Origin: Myxococcota bacterium
GTDB lineage: Bacteria; Myxococcota_A; UBA9042; DTJE01
Direction: 5' to 3'
Length of the DNA: 64,000 nt
NCBI GenBank assembly: GCA_017994695.1
Contig: JAGOKF010000005.1
Span: forward strand, 1-64,000
Shown: positions 26,401 to 33,648 of the stretch, piece after piece
Layout of the letters: every line of letters begins with the position of its first letter
Position numbering within the stretch: the stretch's first letter is position 1
Notes under the pieces: model-generated
Told to the model about the DNA's origin: nothing
What the model saw: only the letters and a program-made list of their open reading frames with translations
Database searches by the model: none
Made by a program: the position numbers and the translations under genes

Positions 26401-27668
26401 GCAACGACGGCGGCCCCTGCGACGACGGGGATCCCTGCACCCGGAACGACCGGTGCGCCTCGGGGTCCTGCGTCGGAGTCTCCTACTCCTGCAACGACGG
26501 CCTGGAATGCACCGCCGATTCCTGCAACGGGGCCGGCGGATGCACCCACGAGGTCCGGTCCGGCTGGTGCGCCATCGACGGGGGCTGCTGGCCGGAAGGG
26601 ACCCGGAACCCCTCGAACTCCTGCCAGGTCTGCACTCCGGCGTCCAGCCAGACCTCCTGGACCATCCGGCCGCCGGGCAGCGACTGTTCTGACGGCAACG
26701 CCTGCACCACCGGGGACCGGTGCGTCAGCGGCGCCTGCCAGCCGACCGGCACCCTGAACTGCGACGACGGAAACGCCTGCACGGAGGACACCTGCGATCC
26801 CCAGGCCCCGTCCCCGGCCGAGGCATGCAGTCACCGTCCCCTGACCGGAACCCCCTGCGACGACGGGAACGCCTGTTCCTACCCGGACCTCTGCCAGGAG
26901 GGGACCTGCACGGGCACACCCTACGTCTGCACTCCGCCTGCCACCTGCGTGAGTTCCACCTGCGACGGGCGCGGGGGATGCCTCGACCAGATCCTGGCGA
27001 ACCGCTGCTTCATCCAGGGCGCCTGCTACTCCTCGGGCGACGGCAGGCCGGGATTTCCCTGCCAGTACTGTCAGCCAGCCACCAGCAAGACCGCCTGGAG
27101 CCCCCGCCCCGAGGAAACCCCGTGCAGCGACGGGGACGCCTGCACGGCGGGGGACCGCTGCATCGGGGGATCCTGCGTGCCCGTGGGACCCACCGATTGC
27201 GACGACGGCAACATCTGCACGACCGATTCGTGCAATTCCCTGACGGGCTGCGTGCGCCAGAACAACAGCCTCACCTGCTCCGACGGGAATGCCTGCACCG
27301 TGGGCGACCAGTGCTCCGGCGGCCTGTGCGTCTCGGGAACCCCCCGGTCCTGTCCCTCGGTCAACCCGGACTGCGACCCGGCGGACGGGGCGTGCAAGTG
27401 CGGGTCCGGCGCCTCGGCCGTGATCTGCAATCCCGTGGCCACCAGCACGTGCCAGAGCGGGGTCTGCCGGTGCGGGACCATCGCCGCCTGCGACCCGTAC
27501 TCCCCCAATCCCCAGTGCGACGCCGCGAACAGCCGTTGCGTCTGTCACGGAATCGTCTGCGATCCCGTGCGATCCGACTGGTGCGATGGCAACTCGTGCC
27601 GCTGCGGCACGGGTCCCCAGTGCAACGTGGGCTGGACCTGCGAGGACGTCGGCTGCGCCCCGCTGTGA
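23463..27668 (+). CDS. Giant Cys-rich MopE-like repeat lipoprotein
   Basis: Surface lipoprotein of 1,401 residues. Signal and lipobox LTGGC come first, then a Pro/Asp/Gly-rich linker. A calcium-type segment (FRDDDGDLFG with DCDDTDD and FPGAPE) is typical of the MopE-like putative metal-binding motif. Ten copies of CxxxDxDCxGxxDE follow (for example CDGLDNDCDGLTDEGL) between 24237 and 26036. The C-terminal third changes to Cys repeats of the type CSDGNACTxGDxC. No catalytic domain is apparent. By analogy with MopE it may bind metals, but this is inference. The ATG at 23463 follows GGAGGGTGGC and opens the lipoprotein signal. Confidence 0.8.
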   Translation: MRSSLGPMLARAVPLWAALLALTGGCEGAPEKPDRGGPADPGGTDSGPETANDTAGEVPSPDCDETPGAAGCPCNADRDCGSGHCLARTGRCSSECHSSRDCGAPDQICGLVFGLSRPVCLDRFPSACLPCEQDGDCDDASSTTPSACVRLDDRSLAFCLPGCGPEGVCPEGMSCRLDEDPPRCFPDRLKCPCSPEAARRGRIDLEGCVDYFRDDDGDLFGREDDSRCLCGPMAPFQARDAGDCDDTDDLAFPGAPERCNRKDDDCNGTADEGLGLAQSPCSRLGVCGASTVQASCDGGNWVCDYRQVEGHEEVETSCDGLDNDCDGLTDEGLADQPGHCLSQGVCDGASVRSRCQEGRWVCDYREVENYEETEVSCDGKDNDCNGLTDEPFLWTDPVSGNLLPIGAPCGIGRCEGGRVACEPDGRSARCDSLGWALPESCNDRDDDCDGLVDEDFRWEGQPVYRDPASPFLGRNSCRGTGRCAAREGVIECLDLERAGCSVNPEGSEDLSRPESCNLEDDDCDGQTDEDIHAPPDGVCPDTGLCATGRENLWARCDLGILVCVFDGLAGYSQGAETACDGVDENCNGRTDEDFHWIPPARWTGLAPAVGEPCGMGACAGGVVQCRSDRRSAACSTDADAAPEQCDGLDNDCNGLTDEDFAWQGATVLLDPGDPSKGRSPCQGTGECGIFPGEVECRGPGQAGCSTNPGGSTPLDTPETCNNRDDDCDGQTDEGLSLADSECRQIGVCAPALVKASCSEGRWVCDYSAIPVYEGSRELSCDGLDNDCDGQTDEDFSYTDWNGQVRRKGDPCGTGLCAGGTTVCRDDRSGLTCSTLNRSVPESCNSLDDDCDGQIDEQGSTLCNDSLPCTTDTCSQGTCRNSLIAGYCLIDGKCWVDGAFHPSVPCQWCHTAASTGSWSPTPEGGPCNADGTGCTVEDFCDAQARCTAGAPADCTALDGPCTLGTCQSTGVSTYRCVAAPRNDGGPCDDGDPCTRNDRCASGSCVGVSYSCNDGLECTADSCNGAGGCTHEVRSGWCAIDGGCWPEGTRNPSNSCQVCTPASSQTSWTIRPPGSDCSDGNACTTGDRCVSGACQPTGTLNCDDGNACTEDTCDPQAPSPAEACSHRPLTGTPCDDGNACSYPDLCQEGTCTGTPYVCTPPATCVSSTCDGRGGCLDQILANRCFIQGACYSSGDGRPGFPCQYCQPATSKTAWSPRPEETPCSDGDACTAGDRCIGGSCVPVGPTDCDDGNICTTDSCNSLTGCVRQNNSLTCSDGNACTVGDQCSGGLCVSGTPRSCPSVNPDCDPADGACKCGSGASAVICNPVATSTCQSGVCRCGTIAACDPYSPNPQCDAANSRCVCHGIVCDPVRSDWCDGNSCRCGTGPQCNVGWTCEDVGCAPL
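24237..26036 (+). repeat. Ten-copy MopE-type coding repeat
   Basis: Imperfect repeats of about 16 residues, spaced 45-90 residues apart, each reading C-N/D-x-x-D-D/N-D/E-C/N-x-G-x-x-D-E. Several DNA copies are nearly identical (ctggacaacgactgc recurs), so recombination or assembly collapse could change copy number. Confidence 0.85.
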
Positions 27669-27734
27669 CGAGGCCCCCATCGCCCGTCGGAATCCAGGGA
27701 CCAGGAGGCGGTTCCCCGATGCCAGGGGGAGGCT

Positions 27735-29249
27735 TCAGAAGGTCCAGCCTCCCGAGTTCTTCGGCGCCTCTTTCGTCTTCCCGGGGGTGGGCCCCTTTTC
27801 CGGGGTCCGGCGGGATGGAGGGGCCTTGCGGGCGTCGGAGGCCGGTTCCGCAGGACGGGAAGAAGCCCCGGGCGACGACGGGGGAATCACGGCCCGGGGA
27901 GGGGCCGCCACAACCCCGGATGCCTCCCCGCCAGCCGGCGAGTCCGCCGACGACACGGGAGGTTCCTCCTTCGCCGGGGCCTGGGTGAAGCCGGGCGAGG
28001 TCCCGTCGCCCGTTCCTTCCCGCGCCGGGGAACCCGCCTGGGGAGCCTCGCCCGAGAGCGGCTGTTCGGCCTGCCCGGAAGCGTGGACGCCCGCCGGGGT
28101 GTCCTGCCTCGGCAGGACATCCCTCCGGGATCCGAGGGACACCAGGACTGCTGCCCCGACGCCACCCAGCAGCAGAGCCACCCCGATCCCGATGGCCCAG
28201 TTTCGCATTCGCCGACGCTTCCGGCGAATCAGGGACGTGCCGGTCGTCACCGGTGGAATCCGGATCCCCGCAGTGTCCGGGGAGGGGGTCCGGACCAGCT
28301 GCTCCTCGATCCGCTGCATGGCCTCCAGGGCCTCGGCGGCGTCCCTGGGGCGGTCCTCGCGGTCCTTCGACAGCAGGCGCATGACCAGGTCGGCCAGATC
28401 CGGGTGGATCGGCCGGGACGCCGCCTCCCGGACGTCCCGGGGAGGCTCCCGGAGGTGGGCGATGAGCACCTTCATCGGGGTGGTGCTCTGGAAGGGCACC
28501 TGTCCGGCGCACATCTGGTAGAGCACGATCCCCAGGGAATAGAGGTCGGAACGCCCGTCGAGCTCGACGCTTCCCTCGACCTGTTCCGGGGAGGCATAGG
28601 CGGGCTTGCCGACGAAGACCCCCGCGACGGTCAGTTTCTCTTCTCCCGCCTCGAAGGCCATGCCCTTGGCGACCCCGAAGTCGAGCACCTTCACGAAATC
28701 CGACTCGCCGAACATCCGGCACAGGAAGATGTTGTCCGGCGACAGGTCCCGGTGCACGATGCCGGCCGCATGGGCCTCGCCCAGGGACTTCAGCACCTGG
28801 CTCCCGACCCGGAGGATGCGTCGGTCGTCGAAGGGGTCCTTGCGGCGGAGCAGCCGGGACAGGGACTGGCCCTCCAGGAACTCCATCGTGAAGAACAGCC
28901 TCCCGTCGGGCAACTGGCCGTAGTCGAAGACCCGCACGGTGTTCGGATGGGCCAATCCGGCGACCACCCGGACCTCCCGCAGGAACCTCCGTGTCCCCGC
29001 CTCGTCCATCGACTGGCTGTTCGCGACCTTCAGCGCCACCAGGCGGCGCATGTCCCTCTGCCACGCACGGTAGACCACCCCCATGCCGCCCCGGCCGACG
29101 ACGTTCAGCACCCGGAACTTGTCCGCGATCAGGCTCCCGATGTCCCCGTGATCGGGAGTCGCCAGCACTGCCGGATCGAGGGTGGGACATCCGTCCCGCG
29201 AGCACGTGGAAGCCTGGGTGGTGGTGCCGCATTCCGGGCAGACACTCAT
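27735..29249 (-). CDS. Zinc-ribbon Ser/Thr protein kinase with one membrane segment
   Basis: Hanks-type (PknB-like) receptor kinase of 504 residues. It starts with a zinc ribbon, CPEC at 4-7 and a second Cys pair at 16-21. The kinase has GRGGMGVVY (52-60), Lys74 in VALKVA, catalytic HRDLSPDN (166-173, Ser in place of the usual Lys), DFG at 190-192 and ASPEQ in the activation segment. A single TM helix spans about 351-372. The C-terminal 130 residues are Pro/Ala/Glu-rich and probably periplasmic. The ATG at 29249 fits the promoter, which would give a leaderless mRNA. An in-frame ATG at 29261 is less likely. It diverges from tamB over a large inverted repeat. Confidence 0.92.
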   Translation of the reverse strand: MSVCPECGTTTQASTCSRDGCPTLDPAVLATPDHGDIGSLIADKFRVLNVVGRGGMGVVYRAWQRDMRRLVALKVANSQSMDEAGTRRFLREVRVVAGLAHPNTVRVFDYGQLPDGRLFFTMEFLEGQSLSRLLRRKDPFDDRRILRVGSQVLKSLGEAHAAGIVHRDLSPDNIFLCRMFGESDFVKVLDFGVAKGMAFEAGEEKLTVAGVFVGKPAYASPEQVEGSVELDGRSDLYSLGIVLYQMCAGQVPFQSTTPMKVLIAHLREPPRDVREAASRPIHPDLADLVMRLLSKDREDRPRDAAEALEAMQRIEEQLVRTPSPDTAGIRIPPVTTGTSLIRRKRRRMRNWAIGIGVALLLGGVGAAVLVSLGSRRDVLPRQDTPAGVHASGQAEQPLSGEAPQAGSPAREGTGDGTSPGFTQAPAKEEPPVSSADSPAGGEASGVVAAPPRAVIPPSSPGASSRPAEPASDARKAPPSRRTPEKGPTPGKTKEAPKNSGGWTF

Positions 29250-29256
29250 GGGGCGT

Positions 29257-29285
29257 AGCATAGCGACTCCGGGCGGTCCTGTCAC
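29257..29285 (-). promoter_or_regulatory. Putative promoter of the kinase gene (leaderless)
   Basis: Minus strand GTGACA (29285-29280), 17 bases, TATGCT (29262-29257), then seven bases to the ATG at 29249. The predicted start of transcription coincides with the start codon, and there is no ribosome site. Confidence 0.5.
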
Positions 29286-29318
29286 CGGGTCCGGTGAAGG
29301 GGAGTCCTCTGCTATGCT
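29257..29318. promoter_or_regulatory. Nested inverted repeat between the divergent kinase and tamB genes
   Basis: Three nested arm pairs share nearly one centre. They are AGCATAGC (29257-29264) with GCTATGCT (29311-29318), GACTCC (29265-29270) with GGAGTC (29301-29306), and the central palindrome TCACCGG-GT-CCGGTGA (29282-29297). The outer arms contain TATGCT in both directions, the kinase -10 on the minus strand and a candidate tamB -10 on the plus strand. Confidence 0.6.
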
Positions 29319-29345
29319 TGGCCTCATCTGGTGGGCGCGAGTTCC

Positions 29346-32300
29346 ATGAACCGGTTGCGAAGACTCGTCCGGTCGCTGGCCATCGGGGCCTACCTCTTCG
29401 CGACCCGTTCCCTGCTGGTCCTGCTGCTCCTGTTCCCCGGCGTCCATTTCCTGATCAATGCCAGCCCCTTCCCGGACCGCCTGACCCGGCTGCTCCAGCA
29501 AGTCCTGCCGGGCCGCCTGGAGTTCGGCCGGATCCAGGTGGCCCCCATCCCCTGGCAGGTGGACGTCCAGGACGTCCGCATCCGGGCCCCCGACGGGGAG
29601 GCCGTGATCTCCGCCGGGCGGGTCCGGACCCGGCTGGACCTGGGGCCGCTGCTGAAGTTCCTGTCCGGTGCCGCCAGGGAACTGCACCTTCACTTCCGGC
29701 ACGTGGACCTCGAGGACTATGAGGCCCTCGTGGACTTCGACGACCAGGGGCACCTGCACCTCGTCGATGCGTTCTCCCGTCCCTCGACGGAACCGGAGAC
29801 TGCGGAAACCGGGGACGGGTCCCCCGGGACCCCCGTCCGCCTGACCTTCGACCGCATCGTCGGCCGCCGGGGCGCCTGCCGGGTCGGCTTCCCGGAATGG
29901 GACATCCGGGTCGAGGGGGTCGCCCTCGATACCCGCCTGTCGGTGATCACCGCCCCGAGGACCCACGTGCGGGTGGACGCGTCCTCGGTGACCTTCACCC
30001 ACGGCATCGGGCACGTCCGGGCGGGCCCCGAGGTCCCGGTCATCCCCCGGATCGTGGCCCTCGGCCCCGGAGACGTCCGGGGCTTCGTCTTCGACTGGGA
30101 CCGCATCGCCTTCGACCGGGCCTCCTTCTCCCTGCCCGGCCTGGCCGTGGACGCCCAGGATGGCCGGCTGGCATGGTCGGAAAACCTTCGCCACGAAGGG
30201 ATGGCCGACCTGCGGTTCGACCCCGACAGCCCCCTGCTGGCCCTGGGCACCCGGGGGCTGATCCGGGGCCCCCTGGCAGTGCAGGTCCGTGCCCGGGGAG
30301 ACTATGACGACCCCCGTTTCTCGGTCGTCCTCCAGAGCCCGGACCTGGTGGCGGGATCGCTGCCCCTGGGTTCCATTCGGGTCCAGGTCGAGGGGGGAAG
30401 GGACGAGCGCGGGGTCTATCTCTTTTCGGGCATCGATGCCGCTTCCGAGGGACCCCTGGGCACCCTTGCCCTGGTGGGGGGGACCTTCACCCCATTCGGG
30501 GTCCCCGGGGGCCCGGCAGCGGAGGCATCCCTCTCGCTGACCTTCCAGGACCTGGACGTCCCCTCGTGGCTGCGGGTCCTGGGGCGTGCGGTGCCCCCCC
30601 CGCCGCTGCCGGTTCCCCGGACCCTCTCGGGACGCCTCTCGGCCCGGTGGCAGGTCGAGGACTGGGCCGGCATGAATGGCCTGATCTCGCTGTCCGGGGA
30701 GGTCCAGGCCTCCCTCCCGCCGGGATCCCTGCTGGCCGGCGACCAGGCGAGCCTGTCTCTGGACCTCCTGGCCCGGGGATCCGTCAGTCGCCCCTCCCTG
30801 GAGGTCCGAGAGGCCCGGATGCAGGCGGGCCCCGACCGCCTGTCGATCCAGGGACGCCTCGTCCTGCCGGAGGGGATCCTCGACCTCCGGGGATCGGCGG
30901 CCAAGGACCTCAAGCCCCTGTTCCGCCTGGCCGGCCAGCCGGGATCCGGAATGCTGGCCCTGTCGGGTCTCCGCCTCTCCGGGTCCCTGGAGTCCCCCCG
31001 CATCGGCGCCCAGGCGGTGGTCGAGAACCTGGCCTGGGACGACTGGATCGTGACCCGGGGCGAGACATCCCTTTCCTGGGACGGTTCCCGCCTGCTGGCC
31101 GGGGAACCCCGGGCCACCCTCCCGGCGGGGGAGATCCGGGCCGCCGAGGTGACGCTCCACCTTCCGGGGAACGGGAACCCTGCCCGGCTGGTCGTCCGGG
31201 ACGGAGAGGCCCCCTCCCTGGACCCGTCCCGGCTGCCGCCGTTGCGGACCCTGGATCTGCGGGGAAGAACCTCCGCGGAGGTCCCGCTGCTGACCCTCGC
31301 CTTCGCCCCGTCGGGCGTGGTCCTGGAGGGAACCGCACGGATTGCCGCCGCTTCGTGGACCCTGTGGAAGCGCCCCTTCCGGGACGTCGAGATGCGCTGG
31401 GCCTTCTCCCGACAGCAGTGGGCCCTCGAACATCTCGGAGCCCGGTCCCCCGGGACCGGGAAGGTCCGGGGACGCGGGTCGCTGGCTCTGGCCTCCCGGC
31501 GGATGGAGGCCTCCCTGGACGCCTCTGGCCTGCCTCTGGACTGGCTGACCGGGCTGAGCCAGGACACGGCCTCGGGATCGCTGGACCTGGAGGTCCGGGC
31601 CACCGGGTCCTGGGTGGACCCGTCCTTCGAGGCCCGCGCGACCCTTCGAGAACCCCGGGTGCTCCGGCAGGCCTACCCGGACCTCGAACTGACCGCCGGC
31701 AGGGAACCCTCCGGGGACGTGAGAATCGAGGCCCCCCGTTTCCTTCCGCGGGTCCGGCTGCTCCCGGCCACGGGCCTCACCTGGAGGGAGGGACGGTTCC
31801 GGGAGGCAGTGCTGTCCGTCGCGATGGACGGGGTCTCGCCCCAGGACCTCTGGCCGCCGATCCCCCCCGAACGGGTCTCGGGGACCGTCCGGGGCAACCT
31901 GCTGGTCCGGTACGACCTGGAACCGGGAGGGGCCCTCCAGGGCGAATGGACCTGCCCCGCCGGAGGCATCGACCTCGACTGGGTCGGAGGGGAGATCCAG
32001 GTGACCAACCAGGATCCCTGGCGCCTCCGGCTCACCCCCGAGGGATCGGTGGTCGCCGAACCGGTGACCCTCCGGGACGGGGCCCGGACCCTCCGGGTCT
32101 GCGGCGTGGTGCTGGGATCGAACGGCGGCGTGGATCTCCGGGCCGAGGGAGACCTGCCGGTGCACTGGGTCCGGACCTTCACGGGGGACGTGGCGGTCGC
32201 CGAGGGAGTCCTGCGGCTCGGAGCATCGGGCGGCAACGCGGCCGCTCCTCTGCCCGAGGGATGCGACTCCGGGGCGATGCCCCACCCCTTCCGCGTCCTG

Positions 32301-33641
32301 GGCACCTGGGCACGGCCCAGGCCGGAAGGAACCGTGACCCTGGGCGACCTGGAGATCGGAATCCGGGGCCTGGGGGAATCGATCCGCCTTCCCGCCGGGG
32401 GCCGCATCGTCCTGTCCCCCAGGCAGCGCCGGCTTCTGATGGAGATTCCCCCCGAGGCCCCGATCCGGGGGTTCCGGGGAACGGGGCGGATCTCGCTGTT
32501 CGGCGAAGCCCTGCTGGACGGGCTGGTGCCCGAACAGGGGCGTTTGCTGATGGAAGGGGCGGGCATCGAGGTGACCCGGCCGGGGGAGTATCGCCTGGTC
32601 CTGGATCCCAGCCTGGAGGCCCGCTTCGAGACGACGGAGGACGGAGACGTCCGGACGCGGATCCAGGGGCGCATCCAGATCCCCGAGGGGTCCTATCACC
32701 GGAACTTCGACATCATCTCCCGGGCCTTCTCCCAGATGACCGGCACGCGGCAGGTCCAGCGAGAGGGGCGTTCGCTGGAGGAGACCGTCCCCTGGCTGGC
32801 CGAGGCCGAACTGGACGTCGCCGTGACCGGGGGACCCCTGGAGGTGCGCACGCGCCTGCCCATCGGGGAAACGGACCTGGAGGTGAGCCCCGACCTTCGC
32901 CTTCGGGGACGCCTGGCCGAACCGGAGGTCTGGAACCGGGTGGTCGTCCTCCCGGGCGGAAAGATGATCTACAACGTGGTCCGGCGGGAGTTCGAGGTGG
33001 TCCGGGGAACGCTGGACTTCGACGGGCCGGCGACCCGGCCCCGGGTGGACCTGCTGGCCCGGACCCTGCTGGACGTCCCGGGCACCGGCGGGGACAGTCC
33101 GACGTTCTCGTCCCGCTTCGGGCCCGACGCCACGCGCACGACGGGGATCGACGAGGGACTGCTGGTGACGCTGACTCTTTCGGGACGATTCCCGGACATG
33201 GACATCGCCCTTGCATCCAACTCCCGGGGCCTGAGCCAGACCGATCTCCAGTCCCTGATCCTGACCGGGTCGCTTCCCCAGGGCGGCCAGGCCGCCTCGG
33301 GCGGGGGCCAGGTGATTTCCCTGGGACTGCTGACCCAGGATGTCACCGGGCTGGCGGCCAGGATGCTGCTGGGGTCGCTGCTGGACACCATCAACCTGGG
33401 CGTCAGCCCCGAGGGCGGGGTGAACCTGGACCTGATGGCCCACCTGGGATCCCGCCTCCGATTCGAGACCCAGGTGCTCCAGGGAGGCACCAGCAGCCGA
33501 TACCAGGCCGGGTTCCAGATCAGCCTGTCCGATCTGTTCTCCCTGATCGGGCGGGTCCGGGCCATCGAGCGGGACCCCGATCCCTCCCGGATCGGCAACC
33601 GGTACGAGACGAAGTTGCGTCTTCGGATTCCGTTGGAGTGA
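29346..33641 (+). CDS. tamB: TamB-family translocation and assembly protein
   Basis: Inner-membrane-anchored periplasmic bridge protein of the TamB/AsmA-like superfamily, involved in outer-membrane protein insertion or phospholipid transport. It has 1,431 residues, near the length of other TamBs. One N-terminal TM helix (LLVLLLLFPGVHFLI, about 24-38) precedes a very long beta-rich groove. The conserved DUF490 region is C-terminal (from about 1,100), ending in an amphipathic strand with a charged C-terminus (LRLRIPLE). It lies 7 bases upstream of an Omp85 gene, the usual tamA/tamB partnership in reversed order. An upstream in-frame GTG at 29331 would add five residues. Confidence 0.9.
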   Translation: MNRLRRLVRSLAIGAYLFATRSLLVLLLLFPGVHFLINASPFPDRLTRLLQQVLPGRLEFGRIQVAPIPWQVDVQDVRIRAPDGEAVISAGRVRTRLDLGPLLKFLSGAARELHLHFRHVDLEDYEALVDFDDQGHLHLVDAFSRPSTEPETAETGDGSPGTPVRLTFDRIVGRRGACRVGFPEWDIRVEGVALDTRLSVITAPRTHVRVDASSVTFTHGIGHVRAGPEVPVIPRIVALGPGDVRGFVFDWDRIAFDRASFSLPGLAVDAQDGRLAWSENLRHEGMADLRFDPDSPLLALGTRGLIRGPLAVQVRARGDYDDPRFSVVLQSPDLVAGSLPLGSIRVQVEGGRDERGVYLFSGIDAASEGPLGTLALVGGTFTPFGVPGGPAAEASLSLTFQDLDVPSWLRVLGRAVPPPPLPVPRTLSGRLSARWQVEDWAGMNGLISLSGEVQASLPPGSLLAGDQASLSLDLLARGSVSRPSLEVREARMQAGPDRLSIQGRLVLPEGILDLRGSAAKDLKPLFRLAGQPGSGMLALSGLRLSGSLESPRIGAQAVVENLAWDDWIVTRGETSLSWDGSRLLAGEPRATLPAGEIRAAEVTLHLPGNGNPARLVVRDGEAPSLDPSRLPPLRTLDLRGRTSAEVPLLTLAFAPSGVVLEGTARIAAASWTLWKRPFRDVEMRWAFSRQQWALEHLGARSPGTGKVRGRGSLALASRRMEASLDASGLPLDWLTGLSQDTASGSLDLEVRATGSWVDPSFEARATLREPRVLRQAYPDLELTAGREPSGDVRIEAPRFLPRVRLLPATGLTWREGRFREAVLSVAMDGVSPQDLWPPIPPERVSGTVRGNLLVRYDLEPGGALQGEWTCPAGGIDLDWVGGEIQVTNQDPWRLRLTPEGSVVAEPVTLRDGARTLRVCGVVLGSNGGVDLRAEGDLPVHWVRTFTGDVAVAEGVLRLGASGGNAAAPLPEGCDSGAMPHPFRVLGTWARPRPEGTVTLGDLEIGIRGLGESIRLPAGGRIVLSPRQRRLLMEIPPEAPIRGFRGTGRISLFGEALLDGLVPEQGRLLMEGAGIEVTRPGEYRLVLDPSLEARFETTEDGDVRTRIQGRIQIPEGSYHRNFDIISRAFSQMTGTRQVQREGRSLEETVPWLAEAELDVAVTGGPLEVRTRLPIGETDLEVSPDLRLRGRLAEPEVWNRVVVLPGGKMIYNVVRREFEVVRGTLDFDGPATRPRVDLLARTLLDVPGTGGDSPTFSSRFGPDATRTTGIDEGLLVTLTLSGRFPDMDIALASNSRGLSQTDLQSLILTGSLPQGGQAASGGGQVISLGLLTQDVTGLAARMLLGSLLDTINLGVSPEGGVNLDLMAHLGSRLRFETQVLQGGTSSRYQAGFQISLSDLFSLIGRVRAIERDPDPSRIGNRYETKLRLRIPLE

Positions 33642-33648
33642 CGGGGCC

